From positions 1 through 24,638 of the forward strand of contig CALIBA010000338.1 in assembly GCA_938045435.1 (NCBI GenBank): 24,638 nt of DNA. The letters are read 5' to 3'. Source of the stretch: an uncultured Selenomonas sp. (lineage in GTDB: Bacteria > Bacillota > Negativicutes > Selenomonadales > Selenomonadaceae). Position 1 is the first letter of the stretch. Each line of letters opens with the position of its first letter. The translations under genes were made by a program, and so were the position numbers. The notes beneath the pieces were generated by a model. That model was not told where the DNA came from. It saw nothing but the letters and a program-made list of their open reading frames with translations, and did not search any database. Shown here in pieces: positions 7,552 to 15,282 of this stretch.

Positions 7552-9248
7552 TTTTAACAGAATTTGAAAAAAAGAGGGCTGCAAATATGATTTGGAATGC
7601 AGCCGGAAATTACAATGTTTCTGTAGGTTTTCGTATGTATGATGATGATGCAAAAGCGGATTTATATTGGAATACCATACTTGGAAGCAGCTATGCCCAT
7701 TTTAACTGGAAAAGGCTGAAAGAATTTTATAACACCTTTCATGAAACAGTCGGTCAGGGTACCTATGAGGCATTATTTTGGATTGCACTTGAAAATACCA
7801 CCTTTGAAAAGGAAAAAGATAAAAGACCGGGGCTTTTGCTTTTGCGAATGGAATATTGCAAAAAAAAGCTTCGTGAATTTATGCCAAGTATAGCAGAAAG
7901 CAGAGAGGGATGGATACTTGAAGGACATTATAAAACATCCATAGGAGAGGACAGCGGACTTCCGGATCTTGTGGACAGAAAACTTCTTGATGAGCTGGAA
8001 ATCTCAGGAGATGTTGATACGGAAGGTTTTATAAAAAGTCTTTCATCCACTTTGGCAAAGTATTTTACCTATCTTCCGGGAGTCGGTTCAAAGGGACAAA
8101 AACGAAAGTTTAAAATACCCATCCCAAGACTCTTCTTTGGAAAAAAAGCCGGAGTATCAAGTGAAATATCAGGCGCAAAAAAACTTGTCGTAGGCTATGT
8201 GGAAAATCAAGGAGGTTCTGATACCTCAGCTTTTGAAACCGACTCCGAAAAATTCAACCGAGTCACGGAGGAAGGACTTAGAAAATATATCAGCAGTTAT
8301 TTCGGCAAATCCATATATGATGATAAAACTTCCGAAAAAATTCAAAGAGAATGTTGTACCGGCAATCACTTAGGTACTCGAATATTTTTCACAAGAGGTG
8401 AGGATGAAGAAAAAGTCACGGGCTTTGCCGCCAAAATGAGAAAAGAAATGAAAAAACAGCGTGAGAAAAATGAAGCTGCATTCTTTTCAAATATGAAAAT
8501 AAATAATGCGGCAATTTCCGAGCTTACTCATAGAATAAAAAACGCTCTTCTTACACAGCTGGAGCCTACCGCCGTCTGCTCAAAGACCGGAAAACTTAAA
8601 CCTTCTCTTGTTTGGAAGGCTCTATATCTTAATAACAATAAGATTTTTGAAAAACAAGTCGTTGAGGGCAGCGGTAATATCAGTGTCGATATTTTACTTG
8701 ACGCCTCCGCCTCACAGATACATCGTATGGATACAGTTTCCGCACAGGGATATATTATTGCCAAAGCTCTTGATAACTGCCATGTTCCTGTAAGAGTGTG
8801 GGGATATTCATCTATGAACGGATATACTGTAATGAATCTTTATCGCAATTATAGTGAAAGCTCAAAAAACAAAGAAATATTCAGATTCTTTACTACAGGT
8901 GCAAATAGAGACGGTTTGGCTCTAAATGCCATATTATGTCAGATGAGAGAAAATACAGCCACCCATAGAGTGGTAATCTGGCTCACCGATGTCAAACCCA
9001 ATGATATAATGGAGGTAAGTCAAAAATCCACCAACTACAGTGGAGATATTGCAATAGAGGATATGACCGAGCTTGTTCACAGAGCTAAACTTGAAAATAT
9101 CTATGTACTCTGCGCCTTTACCGGTGATGATGCCGATATACTAAATGTTCAAAAAATCTTCGGCAGAAGTTTTGTAAAAGTAAAATCGCTTGATAATTTT
9201 GCATCTTTGGTCGGAAATATGCTGCAAGCGGAAATTAGGAGAATGTAA
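7548..9248 (+). CDS. VWA (CoxE/CobT-like) domain protein
   Basis: 566-residue cytosolic protein without a signal peptide. The C-terminal von Willebrand A domain begins near residue 380 with the MIDAS motif DASAS (385-389). Conserved metal-site partners follow: the Thr-rich TTGANRDGLAL segment, and Asp in WLTDVKP. The first 370 residues are charged and mostly helical, without a family I can name. MoxR-VWA pairs work together: the ATPase remodels while the VWA protein holds a substrate through Mg2+. Here the genes overlap by 4 bases (ATGA), supporting one complex. No metalloenzyme gene lies beside them, so the client is unknown. Confidence 0.83.
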   Translation: MILTEFEKKRAANMIWNAAGNYNVSVGFRMYDDDAKADLYWNTILGSSYAHFNWKRLKEFYNTFHETVGQGTYEALFWIALENTTFEKEKDKRPGLLLLRMEYCKKKLREFMPSIAESREGWILEGHYKTSIGEDSGLPDLVDRKLLDELEISGDVDTEGFIKSLSSTLAKYFTYLPGVGSKGQKRKFKIPIPRLFFGKKAGVSSEISGAKKLVVGYVENQGGSDTSAFETDSEKFNRVTEEGLRKYISSYFGKSIYDDKTSEKIQRECCTGNHLGTRIFFTRGEDEEKVTGFAAKMRKEMKKQREKNEAAFFSNMKINNAAISELTHRIKNALLTQLEPTAVCSKTGKLKPSLVWKALYLNNNKIFEKQVVEGSGNISVDILLDASASQIHRMDTVSAQGYIIAKALDNCHVPVRVWGYSSMNGYTVMNLYRNYSESSKNKEIFRFFTTGANRDGLALNAILCQMRENTATHRVVIWLTDVKPNDIMEVSQKSTNYSGDIAIEDMTELVHRAKLENIYVLCAFTGDDADILNVQKIFGRSFVKVKSLDNFASLVGNMLQAEIRRM

Positions 9249-9273
9249 AAAGGGTGAGGCAACCGCCTCACCC
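9247..9273 (-). terminator. Terminator of the hsdR-like gene, shared by convergent genes
   Basis: Stem GGGTGAGGC (9252-9260) with GCCTCACCC (9265-9273) and a 4-base loop. On the minus strand it is followed by five T residues (9251-9247), so it ends the transcript of the chimeric hsdR gene, whose stop is only 4 bases away. On the plus strand it follows the VWA gene directly but lacks a T-run. Confidence 0.85.
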
Positions 9274-9276
9274 CAA

Positions 9277-11823
9277 TTAGTCCAACTTCTCTGCAACATT
9301 ACCCAGATATTTTTGACTGTCTATATCGTAATTCACAATCTTTGGCTTCTCATCAGCAAATGATCCACCTATACCGTAATACTTTTCAAAGAAAGATTTC
9401 AACTTATCAATGACTGCCTGTTTTTTAGCAGCTCGACTTCCGCCTCCAAAACGAGATACCGCCGGCATAAGCTTATCAATTTCTGTTCCTGTAGTCTTGA
9501 TTTCACCGTCACGAAATGCATTTTCAATGAACTTCCTGGTTTCAATTCCTTTAAGCTTTTCTTCGTCAATAATCTGAAGAATCTCCTCTTCACGATTTTT
9601 ATTTACATAATCACTCCATTCAGACATAATGTCATCAACATCATTGATTCCTAAAATAAAGTTCTCAATAAGAAGCTTTTTACTACGAAGCTCAGGACTT
9701 GAATCAATAGCCTTTTTAATTGTAATAAGTACTTCTTTATCCTCACAATGACTGTCATGATATTTATTAACCAGCATAAGAATATAATCAATATTTATTT
9801 CTATCTGCTTGATAAGCTCAACTTCAAATACGATATCATCAATAATATCAGTGCTTTCACCCTTTTTTCGCTTTTCATTCCATTCATCGCGCAAATCCTG
9901 ATATCTTCCAAGGTAATCCTGGAAATCTCTTTCAGTAATTATTTCTTGACCTGAGAATTCATCAAATGCAGATAATATATTTCTCATACGAAGAATAGCA
10001 CCAAATAAAGCAATAAAATCCTTCTGATTCTGCTCACCTATGATTCTAGGCTCTGAAAGCGGAAACTTTGATATAAGTTCCTCTATCATGTCCACATATC
10101 CGGTATATAATTTACCGTCTACACCCTCATAGCCATAGTAATAATCTTTGAATCCCTTCATCAAGACAATACCGCCTGCATTTTTATCACCAAAAAGAGA
10201 AATAGCAGTATCTACTCTCTTTTGAAGATTTCTAAAACAAATAATATTTCCAAAGGTCTTAATAGAATTCAAAATTCTGTTTGTTCTTGAAAATGCCTGA
10301 ATCAATCCATGCATTTTGAGGTTCTTATCTGCCCATAATGTATTTAATGTGGTTGCATCAAAACCTGTAAGGAACATATTTACCACAATCAATAAATCCA
10401 GTTCCTTATTCTTCATACGAAGTGAAACATCCTTATAATAATTTTGAAATTTGTCACTGTCTGTTGAATAATTCGTATGAAACATCTCATTATAGTCTTT
10501 AATAGCATCTTCCAAAAAATCTCTTGATGATTTATCCAGTGCAGATGTATCCTCCGAATTTTCCTCATCAATAATTCCACCTATCACTCCGTCATAATCA
10601 TCCTCATTTGCACCATAACTATAGATAGTTGCAATACGTAATTTCTTAGTAGGATCCGCTTCCATCTGTTTCTTAAATTCCTGATAATATAATTTTGCCA
10701 TAGGAACAGAAGCCACAGCAAAAATCGAGTTAAATCCGCTCACTCTTTGTTTTTGCTTTATCCCTTCTACTGCACCCTTTTTACCGGATGCAACATCGGA
10801 AATATTGGTAAGTGTATTATAAATATAAGTTTTATCACCTCTATATGTCTTTCTGTCAAAGTTGTTTAATATATATTCGGTAATAAGCCTTATTCTTTCA
10901 GGTGCCATCATTGCCTTTTCACGTGCAATATCCCACACCTGCTCATCATCTATATCTTCACCTAAATCCATAGTCTTTACATAGTCTACCCTAAATGGTA
11001 GAACATTCTTATCATTAATTGCATCCACTATCGTATATGTATGAAGTTGATCTCCAAATGTCTGCTCAGTTGTAAAAAACTGTGACTTGCTAACCCCTCC
11101 GGTATTTGCAGGAAAAATCGGAGTTCCTGTAAATCCGAATAAATGGTACTTTTTAAAGCTTTTTACAATAGCTGCATGCATATCACCAAATTGACTTCTA
11201 TGACATTCATCAAATATAATAACCACATGCTTATTATAGACTTCATGTTCTTTATTTTTCTTGATAAAAGTCGCCAGTTTCTGAATGGTGGTAATAATAA
11301 TATGTGCATTGCTGTCTTCCAACTGCTTCTTTAGTATTGCTGTAGAAGTATTACTATTTGCCGCACCTTTCTCAAAACGGTCATATTCTTTCATTGTCTG
11401 ATAGTCAAGGTCTTTACGGTCAACAACAAACAACACCTTATCTATATAAGGCAGTAATGAAGCTTGCCTTGCAGTCTTAAATGATGTAAGTGTCTTACCT
11501 GAGCCTGTTGTATGCCATATATATCCTCCACCGGCTACATCACCATATTTTTTATAGTTATTAGCTATATCAATACGATTTAAAATACGCTCAGTAGCAG
11601 CGTTAAATGCCCACTTAGTAACAAAATCATCAGTAAGTGCATCCAGCACTTCCGGTGGGATACATTCTCCTACAGCAAGGTCAATTACAGAAACCTCACC
11701 GCCATCTATGCTGTAGCCAAACAGCAGTATCTCAAAATCCGCCGCCTCGGCATACTTGTACACACCGCACTTGGAGAGGTCAATACTGCTGAATGTTTCA
11801 ATATCAATTTCCAGGTTTTTCAT
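9277..11823 (-). CDS. Chimeric ORF: phage polymerase N-terminus fused to truncated type I restriction HsdR motor
   Basis: 848 residues from ATG 11823 (AAAGGAG upstream; an in-frame TTG at 11838 is less likely). Residues 1-75 match the start of phage/ICE family A DNA polymerases: DIETFS with Asp7/Glu9 (DnaQ-like exonuclease motif I), then the GVYKYAEAADFEILLFGYS segment. From about residue 76 (ATERILNRI) it becomes a type I restriction HsdR subunit: Walker A TTGSGKT (105-111), DECH (205-208), TGTP (232-235), a helicase C domain with FLTGFDA and QAFSRTNRIL, and the helical C-terminus. The HsdR nuclease domain (roughly the first 250-300 residues) is missing. The frame stays open, so a motor-like protein may be made, but restriction would be lost. 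hsdM and hsdS are absent from the window. Confidence 0.85.
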   Translation of the reverse strand: MKNLEIDIETFSSIDLSKCGVYKYAEAADFEILLFGYSIDGGEVSVIDLAVGECIPPEVLDALTDDFVTKWAFNAATERILNRIDIANNYKKYGDVAGGGYIWHTTGSGKTLTSFKTARQASLLPYIDKVLFVVDRKDLDYQTMKEYDRFEKGAANSNTSTAILKKQLEDSNAHIIITTIQKLATFIKKNKEHEVYNKHVVIIFDECHRSQFGDMHAAIVKSFKKYHLFGFTGTPIFPANTGGVSKSQFFTTEQTFGDQLHTYTIVDAINDKNVLPFRVDYVKTMDLGEDIDDEQVWDIAREKAMMAPERIRLITEYILNNFDRKTYRGDKTYIYNTLTNISDVASGKKGAVEGIKQKQRVSGFNSIFAVASVPMAKLYYQEFKKQMEADPTKKLRIATIYSYGANEDDYDGVIGGIIDEENSEDTSALDKSSRDFLEDAIKDYNEMFHTNYSTDSDKFQNYYKDVSLRMKNKELDLLIVVNMFLTGFDATTLNTLWADKNLKMHGLIQAFSRTNRILNSIKTFGNIICFRNLQKRVDTAISLFGDKNAGGIVLMKGFKDYYYGYEGVDGKLYTGYVDMIEELISKFPLSEPRIIGEQNQKDFIALFGAILRMRNILSAFDEFSGQEIITERDFQDYLGRYQDLRDEWNEKRKKGESTDIIDDIVFEVELIKQIEINIDYILMLVNKYHDSHCEDKEVLITIKKAIDSSPELRSKKLLIENFILGINDVDDIMSEWSDYVNKNREEEILQIIDEEKLKGIETRKFIENAFRDGEIKTTGTEIDKLMPAVSRFGGGSRAAKKQAVIDKLKSFFEKYYGIGGSFADEKPKIVNYDIDSQKYLGNVAEKLD
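11590..11604. other. Recombination junction between phage-type module and hsdR
   Basis: The protein changes family across the residues N-A-A-T-E-R. Polymerases of this type read AFNA-x-FER and HsdR proteins read NATERIL, so the two parents share short similarity here. This marks one edge of the mobile DNA: sequence to the left is A/T-rich hsdR, and sequence to the right is the more G+C-rich phage module. No direct repeat or attachment site could be confirmed because the other edge is outside the window. Confidence 0.6.
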
Positions 11824-11840
11824 GGCGTCTCCTTTCAAAA

Positions 11841-11870
11841 GAGGGACAGCGCAAAACTGCGCCGTCCCCC
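11841..11870 (-). terminator. Hairpin between the DUF2815 gene and the polymerase fragment
   Basis: On the minus strand GGGACGGCGCA pairs with TGCGCTGTCCC (one G-U pair) around a GTTT loop and is followed by TCTTTTG. It fits an intrinsic terminator or attenuator limiting read-through from the DUF2815 gene into the polymerase-hsdR fusion, whose ribosome binding site starts immediately after it. Confidence 0.65.
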
Positions 11871-11890
11871 TGGGTTACTGTGCATTCAAA

Positions 11891-12457
11891 TCAGGCAAGG
11901 AAATCCTCATCCGCATCGGTTGCAAAATCATCTGCGGCACGGCTCTTTCCACCAAGAGGCTCACCATCACGAATCTTCTGGAGATTGTTCAGACCGCAGG
12001 CAATGCCTTTGTTGCCGTTGGAATTGAAAGCATACAGGTTGATACTGGCTCTGCCATATACACCACTGTACACTTCGCTGCGGTCAACGATTTCCTGGCG
12101 GTCAGCATCCACAATACCAGGTGCGGATGCACTGTTGGCATTGATAAAGTAGCAGCCTGCATACTCAGGGGAATCAGGGCGTTCCTGATCTCCGTCACGC
12201 AAAGGGGTCTTCAGTACACTGAGGGGAGGCACGGTCTTGCCGTTGCCCTTCAGCTTGCCCTGACCTTCCTGGTAGGCGGCTTCAATGGCGGCCTTGATTT
12301 TGTTGACAGTGACAGTGTCGGACTTCGGGATAATGAGGCTGACGCTGTACTTCGGTGCGCCGCCGTTGATGCTTTTTGCTTCCCAGACATTGGCGTAAGA
12401 CCAACGGGTGTCAGGACCGGTAATGACTTTCATGGGGTTAGAAATCTTGTTTGACAT
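11891..12457 (-). CDS. DUF2815 family phage/ICE protein
   Basis: 188 residues from ATG 12457, with AGGAGG 8 bases upstream; an in-frame upstream ATG at 12481 overlaps the preceding gene's end. The family (DUF2815) occurs in phage replication modules directly before a family A DNA polymerase and is thought to be a single-stranded DNA-binding-like protein (inference). Visible family segments are TGPDTRWSYANVWE near the start, KYSVSLIIPKSD, SVYGRASINLYAFNSNG-like residues in the middle and an acidic C-terminus (DFATDADEDFLA), as many SSB-like proteins have. It follows the DUF2800 gene with a 13-base gap. Confidence 0.83.
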   Translation of the reverse strand: MSNKISNPMKVITGPDTRWSYANVWEAKSINGGAPKYSVSLIIPKSDTVTVNKIKAAIEAAYQEGQGKLKGNGKTVPPLSVLKTPLRDGDQERPDSPEYAGCYFINANSASAPGIVDADRQEIVDRSEVYSGVYGRASINLYAFNSNGNKGIACGLNNLQKIRDGEPLGGKSRAADDFATDADEDFLA

Positions 12458-12470
12458 AGTGTTGTCCTCC

Positions 12471-13597
12471 TTATTCTTCAATAAAATCTTCTTTTGCGGT
12501 ATTCATAGCCGGACGCTTGTCCGACATGGGAACCAGTGCGGGTTTTCCTTGCGGCTTTTCAATCAGACCTCGGCTTTCGATAATTTCGGCAAACTTCTTT
12601 TTACCGAGTGCGGCTGTCATTGCGGTGATACCCAGGAGTTTCTCCTCGTAGGGGTTATATCCGGCAGCAAGCACAGCCTGTGCAACGGCATCTTCGCTGA
12701 CATACTTTCTGTTGCTGCGTCCTTCGCAGAGCTTCCAGCCGGCCATTTCTGACCGCCGATAGCTTTGTGCAAAGCGTACTCCTTCACATCGGCTGCCCAG
12801 GCTGCCAGGGCATCGACCTTTCCGAGAATATCTGCAATCTCGGTATCATCAAGGAGTGGCGGCTCTCTGAACTCAAATTTTGCAAGTTCCAGATTGGCGG
12901 CAGCGCGTTCTCTGCATTCAGCCTTTGCTTTACATAAACGGCACCATTCACCGCAGTTGAAGTCGCCTTTGCCCTCGTAGGCCAGCTTTGCTTTATAGAC
13001 CAGGTCATTGTGTGCCCATTCCAGAAGGCTGTCTTTGTCCATGACGCAAACTCTGACATTGTTTTTTCTCGTCTGATAGATACTCATGCGGACTTCAGTG
13101 ATATCGTAGATGCCGTCAAAGACCTCAAGGGCACCCAGTGCATAGAGCATCATCTGCGGATTGGTTGCTGCACTGACTTCAACACCTTTCCCGTGCTTAT
13201 AGTCCACGATGTTCATCATCACGTCTGCAATGATAATGCAGTCAGCGGTTTCGAACCCTTCCTTGACCCAGCGTGAGAAGTTGACCCTCTGTTCAATCAT
13301 GACCACCGGGTCAGGGCAGGTCTGCTTTGCGGTTTCCAAAAGTTCTGTCACATAATCGGCATAACCACAGGCACAATCCTCCATTTCACTGTTGTACCAG
13401 GAGAGATTCTCCACTGGGTCTTGTGTAGGAAGTCCGAGTGACTGTTTTAAGCGGCTCTCACACAAGGTATGTGCGTCGGTTCCTTCTGCGGCATAGTCAC
13501 TGCCTTTGTCTTCATACCCCTCGCACACACGCGCGGAGGGTAGGCAGTTCAGCCATCTTTCCGAGGAAGATGCAGACAGTAATGCGTGTTTTCCCAT
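12471..13597 (-). pseudogene. DUF2800 PD-(D/E)XK-like protein, split by a frameshift
   Basis: Nuclease-like protein of phage replication modules. It starts at ATG 13597 (GGAGGT 6 bases upstream, start overlapping the preceding stop by one base), although a GTG lies one codon earlier. Part one has the EGTDAH motif, a possible PD-(D/E)XK core of Asp119 and Asp132-Tyr-Lys134 (IVDYKHG), and four cysteines (215, 219, 222, 228) spaced like the Fe-S clusters of RecB/Cas4-type nucleases. Near 12737-12750 the frame breaks: one frame runs on to 12617 with unrelated residues, while the expected continuation (GWKLCEGRSNRKYV) is in another frame and ends at 12471. A single lost G in a run such as CAGGAAATG would explain it. 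Either an inactivating mutation or a sequencing error. Confidence 0.8.
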
Positions 13598-13947
13598 CAC
13601 AGCACCTCCACTTCGGCAAGCAGGGACTTGTATTCCTGCGGATTGATTTCCGACAGCTTTTCGGCCCCATGCTTGATGAGCAGTTCCTTTACCTGGGCAT
13701 TTTTTCCACTGCGGGATTTTTCCTCAAGCACGGCACGAACCGCTGCGAGTGTCGGTGGCTTTTCCTCCTGTGGAGTTTCCGCTTTCGGTACGGAGACTGC
13801 CTTGACCTCCGTCTTCGGCAATTTCGGCTGTTCGTCCAGACCAATTGCCTGTACCAGGGTTTTCAGACTGGCGGCAAGATTCTGCAAGCTCTCTGCCACA
13901 TTGCACACATCATCGATAACATACAGCATCAATTTAACACGACTCAT
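13597..13947 (-). CDS. Small phage/ICE module protein of unknown function
   Basis: 116 residues from ATG 13947, with AGGAGG 8 bases upstream; an upstream ATG at 13971 lies inside the previous gene. The first 45 residues form a helix-rich segment (SRVKLMLYVIDDVCNVAESLQNLAASL), followed by a Pro/Glu/Lys linker and a C-terminal SAP-like helical region (VRAVLEEKSRSGKNAQVKEL and LIKHGAEKLSEI). That tail resembles the one found on phage proteins often annotated loosely as rRNA-biogenesis-like, which I do not accept as a function. Its stop overlaps the DUF2800 start by one base (TGATG), so translation is coupled. Confidence 0.75.
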   Translation of the reverse strand: MSRVKLMLYVIDDVCNVAESLQNLAASLKTLVQAIGLDEQPKLPKTEVKAVSVPKAETPQEEKPPTLAAVRAVLEEKSRSGKNAQVKELLIKHGAEKLSEINPQEYKSLLAEVEVL

Positions 13948-14140
13948 TTTGTCTTCCTCCTTCCTTGACATTGCAGATGACGACTTCCTCTACCGAATCA
14001 CCGGGAACAAGGATGGTGATTTTCTGCTTCTCGCCAAAGAGGAAACGCAGAAGGCGTTCTCTGAGACAGATGCTGCGGCAGGAAAAGATGCCGTCCGGCT
14101 GCGGGTTCTTTGAAACACTGATTTTCAAATTATGCTTCAT
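13934..14140 (-). CDS. Small conserved protein of the phage module
   Basis: 68 residues, MKHNLKISVSK at the start, basic, with a central RERLLRFLFGEKQKITILVPGD segment. The start has GGAAAGGAA upstream, and the end overlaps the next gene by 14 bases, so it belongs to the same transcript as the sigma-like gene and the DUF2800 gene. I do not recognise a function. The tight packing, ribosome binding site and plausible protein composition argue that it is real. Confidence 0.7.
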   Translation of the reverse strand: MKHNLKISVSKNPQPDGIFSCRSICLRERLLRFLFGEKQKITILVPGDSVEEVVICNVKEGGRQNESC

Positions 14141-14182
14141 TGTCTTGGTTCCTTTCCGAGAGTGCTTTGTGCTACCCTCTAC

Positions 14183-14737
14183 TTAGTAGCCACGGGAGCG
14201 GCGGAAACTTGAGGGTGTGGGAAATATTTTTTTGAAATTCTTCTCAGCGGTCTCAAGGCGGTGGGAAACAGCACTCGGTGTGATGCCCAGGCTCTCGGCA
14301 TATTCCTGCTTGGGTACTTTTTTAATATGTATCTGGATAATCAGTTCTGCCTGGTCTGGCTTCAGATGCTGACGGAGCAACTGGCAGATTGCTTCCTCTT
14401 CATATTGACTGTCTTGGTTCTCCTCATCGGTGAAGTCCGGGAATAGGTTGATGGTGTTTTCGGCAGGCTTGTCCTTCTCTGTATCTTTGGTGACAATACC
14501 GCCTTTCTTGTTATCCAGACGTTTCGGCGTAGCTGTAGCATCGCTGTGGCGGTCATGCTTGTGCCAGTTGTTGTAATCCGGGCGGTTAAACATTTCGTCA
14601 ACCATCTCCTGGATGCGTTTCTCCATTTCGCAGTTGGTAAGTCCCTCGGTACTGCCGAGTGAGAGGGATACCCACATCTCGTCACGGTCGACCTCCAGTT
14701 TCTGAATTTCACTTTCGTAGCGGATTCTGATCTTCAT
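14183..14737 (-). CDS. Sigma-70 region 4-like regulator of the phage/ICE module
   Basis: 184 residues. The N-terminal ~65 residues (MKIRIRYESEIQKLEVDRDE, then FNRPDYNNWHKHDRH) are a conserved module of these element proteins. A charged linker follows. The C-terminus holds a helix-turn-helix at about 142-165 (PKQEYAESLGITPSAVSHRL) like sigma-70 region 4. Regions 2 and 3 are not evident, so it is more likely a sigma-like transcription or antitermination factor than a complete sigma. It is the first gene of the minus-strand module. The ribosome binding site (AAAGGA) is locked in a hairpin (14742-14768) and a long structured leader precedes it, so expression is probably controlled after transcription begins. 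Confidence 0.7.
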   Translation of the reverse strand: MKIRIRYESEIQKLEVDRDEMWVSLSLGSTEGLTNCEMEKRIQEMVDEMFNRPDYNNWHKHDRHSDATATPKRLDNKKGGIVTKDTEKDKPAENTINLFPDFTDEENQDSQYEEEAICQLLRQHLKPDQAELIIQIHIKKVPKQEYAESLGITPSAVSHRLETAEKNFKKIFPTPSSFRRSRGY

Positions 14738-14741
14738 AGAT

Positions 14742-14768
14742 TGTCCTTTCCGTCTGAGCGGAAAGACA
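14742..14768 (-). promoter_or_regulatory. Hairpin sequestering the ribosome binding site of the sigma-like gene
   Basis: On the minus strand TGTCTTTCCG (14768-14759) pairs with CGGAAAGGACA (14752-14742, one bulged G) around a 6-base loop. The 3' arm contains AAAGGA, the only plausible ribosome binding site for the start at 14737. Folding would hide it, so translation may need an opening event. Confidence 0.55.
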
Positions 14769-14794
14769 GGTCTACACAGCTACGCAAGGGTGCC

Positions 14795-14995
14795 TTTTAC
14801 GAAAAAAGAGCGCAACAAGATAAGGCTACCCATGCACCTCTTCCCAGGACTCCCGGAGGAGCCGTGAAAAGCGGTATGTGTATCCCTTGTCTAATTGCGC
14901 ACTCAGACAACCGATATTTATTTGTCAGCCGTTAAGGTCGGCTGTGTACCTTTTATATGGAGGCTTTTGTCCTTTCACCTAAACCGTCCCAATAC
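14795..14995 (-). ncRNA. Structured leader RNA with attenuator-like alternative pairings
   Basis: Minus-strand leader of the sigma-like operon. Visible elements in order of transcription: a possible 17-codon leader peptide (GTG near 14982, ending in a hairpin CAGCCG/CGGCTG at 14926-14944); TTGTCT/AGACAA; GCGCAA (14900-14895) able to pair with TTGCGC (14815-14810), extended by CTTG/CAAG, with two small hairpins enclosed (CCG/CGG and a GGCTCC stem near 14850-14867). The TTGCGC arm is followed by CUCUUUUUU, as in a terminator. A competing stem, GGGTAGCCTT with AAGGCACCC across the U-tract, would be an antiterminator. I know no named riboswitch that matches. All pairings were found by eye. Confidence 0.45.
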
Positions 14996-15089
14996 CTGTC
15001 CGTTGCATTAAATGAAGTAACATATCGTATTTTGAAAGATAAAAATAATTTTGCGACATAAAAAATTTACATTCGCTTGATTTATCTTC

Positions 15090-15118
15090 TTGTATTTTGT
15101 CGTGTTTTGTGATATAAT
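15090..15118 (+). promoter_or_regulatory. Candidate promoter of the NACHT operon
   Basis: Perfect TATAAT (15113-15118) with TTGTAT (15090-15095, half-matching -35) 17 bases before it. The transcript would have a leader of about 155 bases before the first ORF, holding the two hairpins noted in this region. No competing plus-strand promoter of similar quality is visible before 15283. Confidence 0.55.
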
Positions 15119-15282
15119 GTAGGAAGTGCAACTATATCCACAACCTAAAGTTATACATAAAGAAAAAGCCCCAGAGGTTTTACCCTCTGAGACCAATCAT
15201 AAGGACAGTGTTCTGTCATGCAACAGACAGCCACACTCAATAGCGTCAGCAGTGACATTTTTATAAAAAAAGGAGAAAAGCA

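Larger units (their letters stand above)
14738..15282. other. Divergent regulatory region between phage module and defence operon (no gene)
   Basis: 545 bases without a convincing protein gene. The left 260 bases are G+C rich and contain the structured leader of the minus-strand module. The middle (about 15000-15120) is very A/T rich and holds the plus-strand promoter. The right part is the plus-strand leader, with two hairpins: CAGAGG/CCTCTG at 15172-15189 and GACAG/CTGTC at 15204-15217. On the minus strand the first hairpin is followed by GGGGCTTTTTC, a weak terminator shape. Confidence 0.6.

Noticed and set aside
9277..11823. Active type I restriction endonuclease subunit
   Set aside because: The N-terminal nuclease domain is replaced by a polymerase fragment, and hsdM and hsdS are absent from the window.
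14760..14900. Group II intron or IStron-like RNA fragment (GAGCCGTGAAAAGCGG resembles intron domain motifs)
   Set aside because: No intron-encoded protein, no intron ends and no matching domain V were found; the pairings fit a minus-strand leader better.
15154..15258. Minus-strand 35-codon ORF (start MSLLTLLSVAVCC) that looks like a small hydrophobic peptide or toxin
   Set aside because: No ribosome binding site precedes its ATG on that strand, and it lies over the leader of the plus-strand operon; it is probably chance, though the hydrophobic start is suggestive.
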